Notes: generated by a model from the letters alone, not told the origin. Shown: positions 1 to 8,892, numbered from the stretch's first letter. The stretch is DNA of 24,072 nt from Firmicutes bacterium CAG:145 (GCA_000435715.1 FR882581.1:3885-27956); one strand, 5' to 3'. Made by a program: numbers and translations.

Positions 1-3000
1 CTGCCAAGGCAGCCAGTTCCTGCTCTCTCTCGTAATTTTCCATTATCTCGGCATTTACACCGTAGTCCAGATCGATGTTCTTGTACCTCTTCATGCCTGT
101 TCCGGCAGGAATCAGCTTACCGATCATGATGTTTTCTTTGAGACCCAGAAGTCTGTCATTCTTACCTTTGATGGCGGCGTCAGTGAGAACTCTGGTGGTC
201 TCCTGGAACGAAGCCGCAGACAGGAACGAACTGGTGGCCAGCGAAGCCTTCGTAATACCAAGGAGTATCCTGTTGGCGAGGCAAGGTTCTCCGCCTTCTT
301 CAGCGGCCCTCGCGTTGGCTTCTTCTATCTCGAATTTGCCGTAGAGTCCTCCCGGCAGCAGATCTGTGTCTCCTGCGTCTTCAATCTTGTATTTGGAAAG
401 CATCTGGCTCACGATAACCTCTATATGCTTGTCGTTGATGTCTACACCCTGCTGTTTGTATACTCTCTGTACCTCCTTGAGAAGATACTGATATACACCT
501 TCGACGCCGTTAAGTCTCAGTATGTCGTGAGGGTTGAGAGGACCTCTCGTTATCTGTCCACCGGCGAATACCTGATCTCCCTCTTTGACATTGAGTCTGG
601 CTCCGTAAGGGATGACATAAGTTCTGTCTTCTTCCTTACCGCGGACTCTGACTTCAGTTTTATTGTCCTTACGTCCTTCTATGGAGATGACTTCTCCGTC
701 GGCCTCGCAGATTTCTGCGATACCCTTAGGCTTTCTCGCCTCGAAAAGCTCCTCTACTCTCGGAAGACCCTGTGTGATGTCTCCTCCGGCTACTCCTCCG
801 GTGTGGAAGGTTCTCATGGTCAGCTGAGTTCCCGGTTCTCCGATGGACTGGGCGGCGGTGATTCCCACGGCCTCGCCGATGTTGACCTCTTCTCCCGTAG
901 CTAAGTTTCTGCCGTAGCACTTGGCGCAGATTCCCGTTCTGGAGTGGCAGGTCATTACGGAACGGATAGCTACGCTTTCTATTCCGCTGTTTTCTATTCT
1001 TTCGGCGGCGGCTTCGAGTATCTCTTCATTCTGCTCTACTATTACCTCGCCGGTCTCGGGATCCTTTATATCTACGAGGGCGGTTCTGCCTACGATTCTC
1101 TGCTTCAGCGGCTCGATGACTTCCTTGCCGTCCGTAAACGCTCTTACTTCCACTCCCTCGTCGGTTCCGCAGTCGTATTCCCTTACGATAACGCTGTGGG
1201 AAACGTCTACCAGTCTTCTGGTCAGGTAGCCGGAGTCGGCAGTACGCAGAGCCGTGTCGGCCAGACCCTTTCTGGCTCCGTTGGAAGATATGAAGTATTC
1301 CAGTATGGACAGACCTTCACGGAAGTTGGCCTTGATAGGAATTTCCACGGTCTTACCTGTGGCGTTGGCCATAAGACCTCTCATTCCACTTACCTGTCTG
1401 ATCTGGTTCTTGCTTCCTCTGGCTCCCGAATTAGCCATTATATACAGGTTGTTCAGGGTTCCAAGGGATTCCATCAGCACGTCTGCGACATCGTCTGTGG
1501 CCTTATTCCAGATTTCTATGATCTTCTCATATCTCTCCTGCTTTGACATGAGACCCATGCGATAGGCTTTTTCGTATTTGTCTACCATACCCTCGGCGTC
1601 AGCTATGATGGTCGCCTTTTCTTCAGGTATCTCCATGTCGCTGATGCTTATGGTAACGGCGGCCTTGGTGGAATACTTGTATCCCATGGACTTGATGTAG
1701 TCCAGCATTATTACCGTTCCGGTGTTGCCGTGTCTGCGGTAGCACTTGTCGATAATGGCGCCCAGCTTCTTCTTGTCGCACAGGAAATCTACTTCAAGAC
1801 TATAAGGATCTGTCTCTCTGTCTACAAACCCCAGATCCTGAGGGATTCCCTGGTTGAAGATAAAGCGTCCTACCGTTGACTCTACCAGTTTTCCCCTGTC
1901 TTCCTTGTCTTTATACATTCTCACCTTGACTTTTGCGTGAATTCCAACGACTCCCGTCTGGTAAGCCATGAGCATTTCATCAAGGTTTGTGAATACCTTT
2001 CCGTCTCCCTTTTCGGCATAGGTGCTTCTGTCGTCTACGCCCGGATGGGTCAGGTAGTAGCTTCCTAAAATCATGTCCTGTGTAGGAGTCGTGATAGGGG
2101 AGCCGTCCTTAGGAGCGAGTATGTTGTTGACCGAAAGCATCAGGAATCTCGCTTCTGCCTGAGCCTCCACGGAAAGCGGCACGTGAACGGCCATCTGGTC
2201 TCCGTCGAAGTCGGCGTTGAAGGCCGTACATACCAGCGGATGCAGCTTGATAGCCTTACCCTCTACCAGTACCGGCTCGAAAGCCTGAATACCCAGTCTG
2301 TGCAGCGTCGGCGCACGGTTGAGCATTACAGGATGTTCCTTGATGACGCCTTCCAGTACGTCCCACACCTCAGGTCTGACTTTTTCGACCATTCTCTTGG
2401 CGCTCTTGATGTTGTGAGCGTAGCCCTGCTCTACCAGCTCTTTCATTATGAAAGGCTTGAACAGCTCGAGGGCCATCTTCTTAGGAAGTCCGCACTGGTA
2501 GAACTTAAGCTCAGGTCCTACTACGATTACGGAACGTCCCGAATAGTCTACACGCTTACCCAGCAGGTTCTGTCTGAATCTTCCCTGCTTTCCTTTGAGC
2601 ATGTCGGACAGAGATTTAAGCGGTCTCGATCCCGGACCGGTTACGGCTCTGCCGCGTCTGCCGTTGTCTATCAGAGAGTCTACCGCTTCTTGCAGCATTC
2701 TCTTTTCGTTTCTAACTATGATGTCAGGCGCGCCCAGCTCCAAGAGTCTGTTGAGCCTGTTGTTTCTGTTTATTACTCTTCTGTACAGGTCGTTCAGGTC
2801 GGAAGTGGCGAATCTGCCTCCGTCCAACTGCACCATAGGTCTGATGTCCGGCGGAATTACGGGAATCACGTCCAGTATCATCCAGTCAGGTCTGTTGCCC
2901 GAAAGTCTCAGCGCTTCGATTACTTCAAGGCGTCTTACGATTCTGATCTTCTTCTGTCCGCTGGCGCCTTTGAGCTTTGCTCTCAGGTCGTCGGAAAGCT

Positions 3001-3574
3001 GATCCAAATCTATCTCTGCCAGCAGGGTCTTGATGGCCTCTGCTCCCATGGCAGCCTTGAATCTGTCGCCGTACTCGTCTTTTTTCTCCCTGTACTGCTG
3101 TTCTGTCAGAATTTCTTTGTATGCCAGATCTGTATCTCCCGGATCTGTCACTATATATGCGGCAAAGTAAAGTACCTTTTCCAGATTTCTCGGAGTTATG
3201 TCCAGGCACAACCCCATTCTGGACGGAATTCCTTTAAAATACCATATATGAGATACAGGAGCGGCCAGACGTATGTGACCCATCCTCTCTCTTCTAACCT
3301 TAGCCTTCGTAACTTCGACGCCGCAGCGGTCACATACTATGCCTTTATATCTGATTCTCTTATACTTTCCGCAGTGACATTCCCAGTCCTTCATAGGTCC
3401 GAAGATCCTTTCGCAGAAAAGTCCGTCTCTCTCAGGTTTAAGAGTTCTGTAGTTGATAGTCTCAGGCTTGGTTACTTCGCCGTGAGACCATTCGAGAATC
3501 TTTTCCGGTGACGCAAGGCTGATCTGTATGGATTCAAAATTGTTCAATTCATAATCGTTATTGTTGTTATTCAA
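1..3574 (-). CDS. rpoC: RNA polymerase beta' subunit, C-terminal end cut by window edge
   Basis: Largest subunit of the core RNA polymerase; forms the active centre with RpoB. The frame is open for 1191 codons and leaves the window at its left edge. Clostridial RpoC proteins are about 1180-1200 residues, so probably only a few C-terminal residues are missing. The start is TTG at 3574, the only start codon placed behind the strong AAAGGGGAGGG site in the 22-bp gap after rpoB; no ATG lies near. Seen in the translation: N-terminal zinc ribbon Cys65, Cys67, Cys80, Cys83; the catalytic NADFDGD at residues 453-459, with Mg-binding Asp455, Asp457 and Asp459; the second zinc site with one Cys before CHSRTGICAKC; and the conserved GEPGTQLTMRTFHTGG trigger-loop region. 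Cotranscribed with rpoB. Identity is certain; only the exact C-terminus is unseen. Confidence 0.98.
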   Translation of the reverse strand, partial: MNNNNNDYELNNFESIQISLASPEKILEWSHGEVTKPETINYRTLKPERDGLFCERIFGPMKDWECHCGKYKRIRYKGIVCDRCGVEVTKAKVRRERMGHIRLAAPVSHIWYFKGIPSRMGLCLDITPRNLEKVLYFAAYIVTDPGDTDLAYKEILTEQQYREKKDEYGDRFKAAMGAEAIKTLLAEIDLDQLSDDLRAKLKGASGQKKIRIVRRLEVIEALRLSGNRPDWMILDVIPVIPPDIRPMVQLDGGRFATSDLNDLYRRVINRNNRLNRLLELGAPDIIVRNEKRMLQEAVDSLIDNGRRGRAVTGPGSRPLKSLSDMLKGKQGRFRQNLLGKRVDYSGRSVIVVGPELKFYQCGLPKKMALELFKPFIMKELVEQGYAHNIKSAKRMVEKVRPEVWDVLEGVIKEHPVMLNRAPTLHRLGIQAFEPVLVEGKAIKLHPLVCTAFNADFDGDQMAVHVPLSVEAQAEARFLMLSVNNILAPKDGSPITTPTQDMILGSYYLTHPGVDDRSTYAEKGDGKVFTNLDEMLMAYQTGVVGIHAKVKVRMYKDKEDRGKLVESTVGRFIFNQGIPQDLGFVDRETDPYSLEVDFLCDKKKLGAIIDKCYRRHGNTGTVIMLDYIKSMGYKYSTKAAVTISISDMEIPEEKATIIADAEGMVDKYEKAYRMGLMSKQERYEKIIEIWNKATDDVADVLMESLGTLNNLYIMANSGARGSKNQIRQVSGMRGLMANATGKTVEIPIKANFREGLSILEYFISSNGARKGLADTALRTADSGYLTRRLVDVSHSVIVREYDCGTDEGVEVRAFTDGKEVIEPLKQRIVGRTALVDIKDPETGEVIVEQNEEILEAAAERIENSGIESVAIRSVMTCHSRTGICAKCYGRNLATGEEVNIGEAVGITAAQSIGEPGTQLTMRTFHTGGVAGGDITQGLPRVEELFEARKPKGIAEICEADGEVISIEGRKDNKTEVRVRGKEEDRTYVIPYGARLNVKEGDQVFAGGQITRGPLNPHDILRLNGVEGVYQYLLKEVQRVYKQQGVDINDKHIEVIVSQMLSKYKIEDAGDTDLLPGGLYGKFEIEEANARAAEEGGEPCLANRILLGITKASLATSSFLSAASFQETTRVLTDAAIKGKNDRLLGLKENIMIGKLIPAGTGMKRYKNIDLDYGVNAEIMENYEREQELAALA

Positions 3575-3596
3575 GGAGTCCCTCCCCTTTCTTCAA

Positions 3597-6500
3597 TTAC
3601 TCACTTTTGAAATCAACGTCAAAATCAAAGTCAGACGGTTCTTCATCTTCATCGAAATCGTCGATGTCTTCCTCATCGCCTTCTTCCGTAAAGCCTGCGT
3701 CTAAGAGGTTTTCTTCCTCTGCCAGCTCGGCTTCAAGATCCATGATGCCCTCGATAGCCGGAACATCCTCGTCGTATTCGGAAGATTCTTTAATCTGAAT
3801 TTCCTCATCGTTCTCTGACAGCACCTTGACATCGAGGCCAAGGGCCTGCATCTCTTTGATCAATACCTTGAAAGATTCCGGTATTCCCGGAGTCGGGATA
3901 TTCTCACCCTTGACGATGGCCTCGTAAGTCTTTACTCTTCCCACGATGTCGTCGGATTTTACGGTGAGTATCTCCTGCAGGGTATATGCCGCGCCGTAGG
4001 CTTCGAGAGCCCACACTTCCATCTCTCCGAAACGCTGTCCGCCGAACTGAGCTTTACCGCCCAGAGGCTGCTGCGTTACCAGCGAGTACGGCCCCGTGCT
4101 TCTGGCGTGAATCTTGTCGTCTACCAGATGGTGGAGTTTAAGCATATACATGTAACCTACAGTTACAGGGTTGTCGAAGCTTTCACCTGTTCTTCCGTCT
4201 CTGAGCCGGAGTTTTCCCGTCTTAGGATATCCGCACTCGTCCAGAAGGTCGATGATGTCTTTTTCGTTAGCGCCGTCGAATACCGGGGTGGATATATACC
4301 AGCCTTTCTTCTTGGCCGCAAGACCCAAGTGGACTTCAAGTACCTGTCCTACGTTCATTCGGGAAGGTACGCCCAGCGGGTTTAACATGACCTGAAGCGG
4401 CTGGCCGTTCTCGAGGAAAGGCATATCCTCCTCAGGCAGTATTCTGGAGATGACGCCTTTGTTGCCGTGACGGCCGGCCATCTTGTCTCCTACGTTTATC
4501 TTTCTCTTGGTGGCGATATAGCATCTCACCAACTTATTTACTCCCGGCGGAAGTTCGTCGCCGTTTTCGCGGCAGAATATCTTGACGTCTACCACGATGC
4601 CGGTCTCGCCGTGAGGCACCCTCAGCGAAGTATCCCTTACTTCTCTGGCTTTTTCTCCGAAGATGGCTCTCAGCAATCTTTCTTCTGCCGTAAGCTCCGT
4701 CTCTCCCTTAGGAGTTACCTTGCCCACCAGAATGTCGGAAGAGTTGACTTCCGCTCCGATTCTGATTATTCCTTCTTCGTCCAGATCCTTAAGCGCATCT
4801 TCGCCTACGTTAGGAATATCTCTGGTTATCTCTTCAGGTCCCAGCTTGGTATCTCTGGCTTCCGCCTCATACTCTTCTATATGAAGAGATGTCAGCACAT
4901 CGTCCATGAGAAGTCTCTCGTTGAGGATGATAGCATCCTCATAGTTGTAACCCTCCCATGTCATGAAGCCTATCAGCAGGTTCTTACCCAGTGCGATCTC
5001 TCCCAGATCTGTGGAAGGACCGTCGGCCACTACTTCTCCTGCTTCTACATGTTCTCCGTGAGCTACTATAGGTCTCTGGTTGATACATGTTCCCTGGTTG
5101 GATCTCTTAAACTTCAGCAGCTTGTAAGTGTCTGTTCCGTTATCGTCGTCTCTTCTGACAGTGATGCTCTCGGCGTCGACGAATTCAACGGTACCGCTGT
5201 TCTTCGCCAGTATCACTACTCCCGAGTCTCTGGCGGCTTTGTATTCCATTCCCGTGCCGACCATAGGAGCTTCAGTCACCAGAAGAGGGACTGCCTGCCT
5301 CTGCATGTTGGAACCCATCAGGGCACGGTTAGCGTCGTCGTTTTCGAGGAACGGTATCATGGCGGTAGCCACAGAAACTACCTGCTTAGGCGATACGTCC
5401 ATGTAGTCTATCTGTTCTCTGGGCATGAGAGCGATTTCTCCGTGTTCTCCCCTCGAAGCCACCTTGGCGTTGACGAAACATCCTTCGCTATCTAAAGGCT
5501 CGTTGGCCTGAGCGATGGTCATCATTTCTTCTTCGTCGGCAGTCAGATAGTGAATCTCGTCGGTTACTCTTCCCGCCTCCTTATCTACCACTCTGTACGG
5601 AGTCTCTATGAAGCCGTACTGATTGATTATTCCGTAAGTGGTCAGGGATCCGATAAGGCCTATGTTAGGACCTTCCGGAGTCTCTATAGGACACATCCTT
5701 CCGTAATGAGAATGATGTACGTCTCTTACTTCAAAGCCTGCCCTCTCTCTGGAAAGTCCGCCCGGGCCCAGAGCCGAAAGTCTTCTCTTATGAGTCAGCT
5801 CTGCCAGAGGATTGTTCTGGTCCATGAACTGAGAAAGCTGGGAGCTTCCGAAGAATTCTTTTATGGCTGCCGTTACAGGTCTGATGTTCATCAGCGCCTG
5901 AGGCGTAGTTACATCTATATCCTGAATAGTCATTCTTTCTTTGACTACTCTCTCCATTCTGGCAAGTCCTATTCTGAACTGATTCTGCAGCAGTTCGCCT
6001 ACAGTTCTCAGCCTTCTGTTGCCCAGATGGTCAATATCGTCTATGGAGCCGATGCCGTAATTCAGGTTCAGTATATAACTGATGGAGGCTATGATGTCTT
6101 CTATTATAATGTGCTTAGGAGAAAGGTCGTTTTTCCTGTCCTCTAACATTTCTTTCAGCTCTTCTTCGCTGCCGCAGGCGTCCAGTATCTCTCTGAGCAC
6201 CGGATAGAATACCTTGTCGGCCACTTTGAGGCCTGTAACGTCAAAGTCGACATGAGCGGCAAGATCTACGAAGTTGTTCCCGATGATCTTTGTCACGCTA
6301 TCCTCTTTGTCCTTATCGAGGCCATAGGCATATATATATTGAACTCCGGCGTTTTCGATGGCTACAGAAAGATCTCTGCCGATCTTCTGACCTTTCTCTG
6401 CCATGATCTCGCCTGTCTCAGGATTGATAACGTCCTCAGCGGCAATAACGCCGTTGATTCTGTTAGAGATACCAAGTTTTTTATTGTACTTATATCTGCC

Positions 6501-7307
6501 CACTTTGGCCAGATCGTAACGCTTAGGATCAAAGAAAAGAGAGTTGAGCAGGGCCCGGGCGCTCTCCACTGTCGGAGGCTCGGTCGGTCTCAGCTTCTTA
6601 TAGATTTCTTTGAGGCCTTCTTCGTAGTTGGCGGCGGTATCCTTCTCAAGAGTCTTCTTGAGTCTGGCGTCCTCTCCGAAGATTTCAAGGATCTCCTGAT
6701 CGCTTCCAAAGCCCAGGGCTCTCAGCAGAGTCGTCACAGGCTGTTTTCTCGTACGGTCGACTCTTACGGAAATTATCTCGTTGGAGTCGGTCTCATATTC
6801 CAGCCACGCTCCTCTGTTAGGTATTATGGTGGTGGAAAACAGCTTGTTGTTGGATTTGTCATAAGTCACGTCATAGTAAGGTCCCGGCGAACGAACCAGC
6901 TGCGTCACCACAACTCTCTCGGCGCCGTTATATATGAAGGTTCCCTTCTCTGTCATCAGAGGGAAATCTCCCATGAACACTTCCTGTTCTTTGACTTCTC
7001 CGGTCTCTTTGTTGATGAGCCGAACTTTTACTTTAAGCGGAGCAGCGTATGTCACGTCTCTTTCCTTACATTCTTCCTGTTCATATTTAGGAGCATCGGT
7101 AAGGGAATAGTCGATAAACTCTAAAACCAGATTGTCCGCGTAGTCCTTGATAGGAGAAATATCTTCGAATACTTCTCTAAGGCCTTCTTCGATGAACCAG
7201 TTATAAGAGTCCGTTTGGATCTGAATAAGGTTCGGCATCTCGCAGACTTCGTTGATCTTAGCGAAGGTCATACGTTCTTTTTTACCTACTTTTATAGGTC
7301 TTGGCAT
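3597..7307 (-). CDS. rpoB: RNA polymerase beta subunit
   Basis: Second-largest subunit of core RNA polymerase, 1236 residues from the chosen start. ATG at 7307 is preferred because AAGGAG at 7317-7322 is 9 nt upstream. A GTG at 7316 would overlap that site and add only three residues. The rifampicin pocket is clear at residues 488-514 (SSQLSQFMDQNN ... THKRRLSALG). Residues equivalent to E. coli Asp516, His526 and Ser531 are wild type (Asp496, His506, Ser511), so the primary sequence predicts rifampicin sensitivity. The conserved GRMCPIETPEGPNIGLIGSL, NVGDKMAGRHGNKG and GGKAQFGGQRFGEMEVWAL blocks are present. The C-terminus carries a strongly acidic Glu/Asp-rich tail of about 45 residues. It precedes rpoC by 22 bp. 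Unlike in most bacteria, the gene upstream is not rplL but a divergent transporter, and a separate promoter lies just upstream. Confidence 0.99.
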   Translation of the reverse strand: MPRPIKVGKKERMTFAKINEVCEMPNLIQIQTDSYNWFIEEGLREVFEDISPIKDYADNLVLEFIDYSLTDAPKYEQEECKERDVTYAAPLKVKVRLINKETGEVKEQEVFMGDFPLMTEKGTFIYNGAERVVVTQLVRSPGPYYDVTYDKSNNKLFSTTIIPNRGAWLEYETDSNEIISVRVDRTRKQPVTTLLRALGFGSDQEILEIFGEDARLKKTLEKDTAANYEEGLKEIYKKLRPTEPPTVESARALLNSLFFDPKRYDLAKVGRYKYNKKLGISNRINGVIAAEDVINPETGEIMAEKGQKIGRDLSVAIENAGVQYIYAYGLDKDKEDSVTKIIGNNFVDLAAHVDFDVTGLKVADKVFYPVLREILDACGSEEELKEMLEDRKNDLSPKHIIIEDIIASISYILNLNYGIGSIDDIDHLGNRRLRTVGELLQNQFRIGLARMERVVKERMTIQDIDVTTPQALMNIRPVTAAIKEFFGSSQLSQFMDQNNPLAELTHKRRLSALGPGGLSRERAGFEVRDVHHSHYGRMCPIETPEGPNIGLIGSLTTYGIINQYGFIETPYRVVDKEAGRVTDEIHYLTADEEEMMTIAQANEPLDSEGCFVNAKVASRGEHGEIALMPREQIDYMDVSPKQVVSVATAMIPFLENDDANRALMGSNMQRQAVPLLVTEAPMVGTGMEYKAARDSGVVILAKNSGTVEFVDAESITVRRDDDNGTDTYKLLKFKRSNQGTCINQRPIVAHGEHVEAGEVVADGPSTDLGEIALGKNLLIGFMTWEGYNYEDAIILNERLLMDDVLTSLHIEEYEAEARDTKLGPEEITRDIPNVGEDALKDLDEEGIIRIGAEVNSSDILVGKVTPKGETELTAEERLLRAIFGEKAREVRDTSLRVPHGETGIVVDVKIFCRENGDELPPGVNKLVRCYIATKRKINVGDKMAGRHGNKGVISRILPEEDMPFLENGQPLQVMLNPLGVPSRMNVGQVLEVHLGLAAKKKGWYISTPVFDGANEKDIIDLLDECGYPKTGKLRLRDGRTGESFDNPVTVGYMYMLKLHHLVDDKIHARSTGPYSLVTQQPLGGKAQFGGQRFGEMEVWALEAYGAAYTLQEILTVKSDDIVGRVKTYEAIVKGENIPTPGIPESFKVLIKEMQALGLDVKVLSENDEEIQIKESSEYDEDVPAIEGIMDLEAELAEEENLLDAGFTEEGDEEDIDDFDEDEEPSDFDFDVDFKSE

Positions 7308-7349
7308 CTTTATCACTCCTTATATTCTTAACAAATTACTTTGTGTGGC

Positions 7350-7378
7350 AGTCTAATATTATATTACATGGCTGTCAA
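7350..7378 (-). promoter_or_regulatory. Predicted promoter of rpoBC
   Basis: On the minus strand a perfect TTGACA (7373-7378) is followed after 17 bp by TAGACT (7350-7355). The predicted RNA start is about 35 nt before the rpoB ATG. rpoB is divergent from its upstream neighbour here and cannot be read from the ribosomal-protein operon, so a promoter in this gap is required. Confidence 0.7.
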
Positions 7379-7640
7379 ATAATCAAGCAAAATTTGGTGC
7401 TAATTTGGTGTTTTTTTCAAAATCGGTCGTTTTACACCAGCATCGCCCCCGTCTGCTCCATACATATATGTACATGTGACAAAATTCAACAGTTAATTAA
7501 GATCTTAAATCATTTTTTATAACGATAGTCAAATCCCCGAATGATTATCGTCACTAATGATAAAAATAAACCATTATATAATAAAGGAAGTTAAAATCAG
7601 TGTATGACTCCTCAGGGTTTTGACGTAGCTTTCGTCATTT
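7379..7640. other. Divergent intergenic spacer between rpoB and the ZIP gene
   Basis: The rpoB-ZIP gap is 421 bp and holds no credible gene. Outside the two promoters it contains: two copies of AATTTGGTG (7391-7399 and 7402-7410) at 11-bp period; a perfect 12-bp palindrome TACATATATGTA (7461-7472); an inverted repeat ACGATA/TATCGT (7522-7527 and 7546-7551); a TATAAT (7577-7582) without a good -35 at 17 bp; and a 5-bp hairpin TGACG/CGTCA followed by a T-run, just before the Pho-like boxes. None has a function I can assign. I see no match to the metal riboswitch classes I know. Confidence 0.5.
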
Positions 7641-7697
7641 TTTACACCTGTCTTACATCTAAGGTCGCTTTACATGGAGCTCCAAAAGTGTTAATAT
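7641..7697 (+). promoter_or_regulatory. Predicted Pho-box promoter of the ZIP transporter gene
   Basis: TTTACA (7641-7646) and CTTACA (7652-7657) are direct repeats at 11-bp period. A -35-like TTTACA (7669-7674) follows and, after exactly 17 bp, a -10 TAATAT (7692-7697). TTTACA-type repeats at one helical turn match the known PhoP/PhoB-type operator of Firmicutes (TT[ACT]ACA repeats). The arrangement resembles that before pstS, with the -35 one helical turn closer. The second box has one mismatch, so regulation by phosphate is inferred and less sure than at pstS. Confidence 0.5.
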
Positions 7698-7728
7698 TTA
7701 ATTTAAATTATTCATACAGAGGTTTTAT

Positions 7729-8463
7729 ATGGAAATTCTGATAACTTTTTTTCTGGGGATATTTATAATAGCCGGAGCCTGCGTAGCCCGCTGCGTCAGA
7801 AACACAAAGATCATTGAACAATTATCCATATCTGCGGCCTTCGGCACCATGCTGGCGCTTTCCATTATGGAACTTTTCCCTGAAGCTTTTGAACAATTAG
7901 GCAAGGACAATGTTTGGGTGATCATCACTTTTATCGCATTGGGCGTCCTCCTTTTAAAGCTTCTTGATCATTTTATCCCCAAACATCATCATTCACACGG
8001 CGCAGACCGCCGCTATACAGCCGAAAACGTCATCCACATAGGTATCATTTCCTCTATAGCCGTCATTCTCCACAACGTGATAGAAGGGATGGCAGTATAC
8101 AGCATCGCCGCCGAATCCCTGAGCTCGGGCGTCATGATGGCTATCGCCGTAGGACTTCACAATATACCTATGGGCATGGTGATATATTCGACATTGAGGC
8201 AGGAGAAAAAAACTACCAGGACGGCTCTCATCTCCGGAGTTGCTTTATCCACGTTTGCGGGAGGTCTGATAATGGCCTCGCTTTGGTTCATAATAACGCC
8301 TTTCGTAATAGGTATCCTCATGAGTCTGACTCTGGGGATGATAATATATATTCTGATCTTTGAACTTGCTCCCCACGTGATGCAATCCTCAAGCAGAGCG
8401 CTGTCTGCCATCGGTATTCTGGCGGGAATCGCAGTCATCTTGGCCGGAGGGTTCCTGGAATAG
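7729..8463 (+). CDS. ZIP-family divalent metal transporter
   Basis: Integral membrane protein of 244 residues, the usual size for bacterial ZIP (ZupT/GufA-like) transporters, which move Zn2+ and related metals into the cytoplasm. Hydrophobic segments start at residues 4, 33, 62, 103, 133, 167, 190 and 225, consistent with eight helices. A His-rich cytoplasmic loop (His81, 86-88, 90) lies in the usual variable loop. The fourth core helix has His115-Asn116-Val-Ile-Glu119-Gly. The fifth has His144-Asn145-Ile-Pro-Met148-Gly, where most ZIP proteins have Glu at the Met148 position. ELFPE (48-52) and Glu212/His216 are further likely metal contacts. ATG follows AGAGG at 7 nt. It stands alone as a transcription unit between a Pho-like promoter and a terminator. 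Substrate metal cannot be told from the sequence. Confidence 0.88.
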   Translation: MEILITFFLGIFIIAGACVARCVRNTKIIEQLSISAAFGTMLALSIMELFPEAFEQLGKDNVWVIITFIALGVLLLKLLDHFIPKHHHSHGADRRYTAENVIHIGIISSIAVILHNVIEGMAVYSIAAESLSSGVMMAIAVGLHNIPMGMVIYSTLRQEKKTTRTALISGVALSTFAGGLIMASLWFIITPFVIGILMSLTLGMIIYILIFELAPHVMQSSSRALSAIGILAGIAVILAGGFLE

Positions 8464-8469
8464 GCAATA

Positions 8470-8512
8470 AAAAAGGACATTCCGAATTTGAACGATTCAG
8501 AATGTCCTTTTT
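8470..8512. terminator. Bidirectional terminator between ZIP gene and small CxCxxC gene
   Basis: Inverted repeat AAAAGGACATTC (8471-8482) with GAATGTCCTTTT (8500-8511), with an inner GAAT/ATTC pairing. It has A-runs on the left and T-runs on the right, so it can stop the two converging transcripts. Confidence 0.85.
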
Positions 8513-8532
8513 CTGCATACCGGGCTATGGTA

Positions 8533-8892
8533 TTACCGGAGCATATCTTCTTTTTTTCTGAGAATATCTTCTACTACAGAGCATGCGGGACAGTCGCAGT
8601 ATTTTGCGCCGGCAGCCTTTATCTCTCTGGCATGCACCGCTATTCCCTTGGCCGCATCAGCTCCGAAATATTCTTCCCCCTTCGCAGAACCTGCAAATCC
8701 AATGAGCTGATCTATCGGCATTATATCCTCTTCCAACTCGGCAATATAGCTTACAGTCTCTTCTTTTTCTCTTTCCGTCCCTGCAGCCTCAAGCCAGCGT
8801 ACCGCGGCTTCTTTTGTCTCTTTACTGCAAGTAGGTGCGTCGATCAGCGCGCGGGTCTTCTCAATGATCTCATTTAAAAGATTTTTTTCCAT
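8533..8892 (-). CDS. Small conserved-looking protein with CxCxxC motif, function unknown
   Basis: A 119-residue acidic, mostly helical protein without signal peptide or membrane segment, so probably cytoplasmic. Near the C-terminus it has Cys-Asp-Cys-Pro-Ala-Cys within KYCDCPACSVVEDIL, plus a further Cys22 near the N-terminus. The cluster could bind a metal or act in thiol chemistry. I recall similar proteins of about 110 residues in Clostridia; some automated records give them chaperone-like names that nothing in this sequence supports. The ATG at 8892 follows an AAAGAGGG site about 10 nt upstream. It is a single-gene unit, divergent from pstS with a shared 192-bp control region, and convergent with the ZIP gene. 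Its place inside the phosphate block is the only hint of a role. Confidence 0.75.
   Translation of the reverse strand: MEKNLLNEIIEKTRALIDAPTCSKETKEAAVRWLEAAGTEREKEETVSYIAELEEDIMPIDQLIGFAGSAKGEEYFGADAAKGIAVHAREIKAAGAKYCDCPACSVVEDILRKKEDMLR

Noticed and set aside
2183..3511. Open frame of 442 codons on the plus strand inside rpoC
   Set aside because: Lies wholly antisense to the conserved rpoC coding sequence, has no recognisable domain and no ribosome binding site; a by-product of rpoC codon usage. The same holds for the plus-strand frames inside rpoB, such as 4467-5495 and 6252-7124.
7500..7728. Metal riboswitch upstream of the ZIP gene
   Set aside because: No conserved core of the manganese or NiCo riboswitch classes is visible; only a 5-bp hairpin with a T-run is present, and promoter elements occupy the proximal part.
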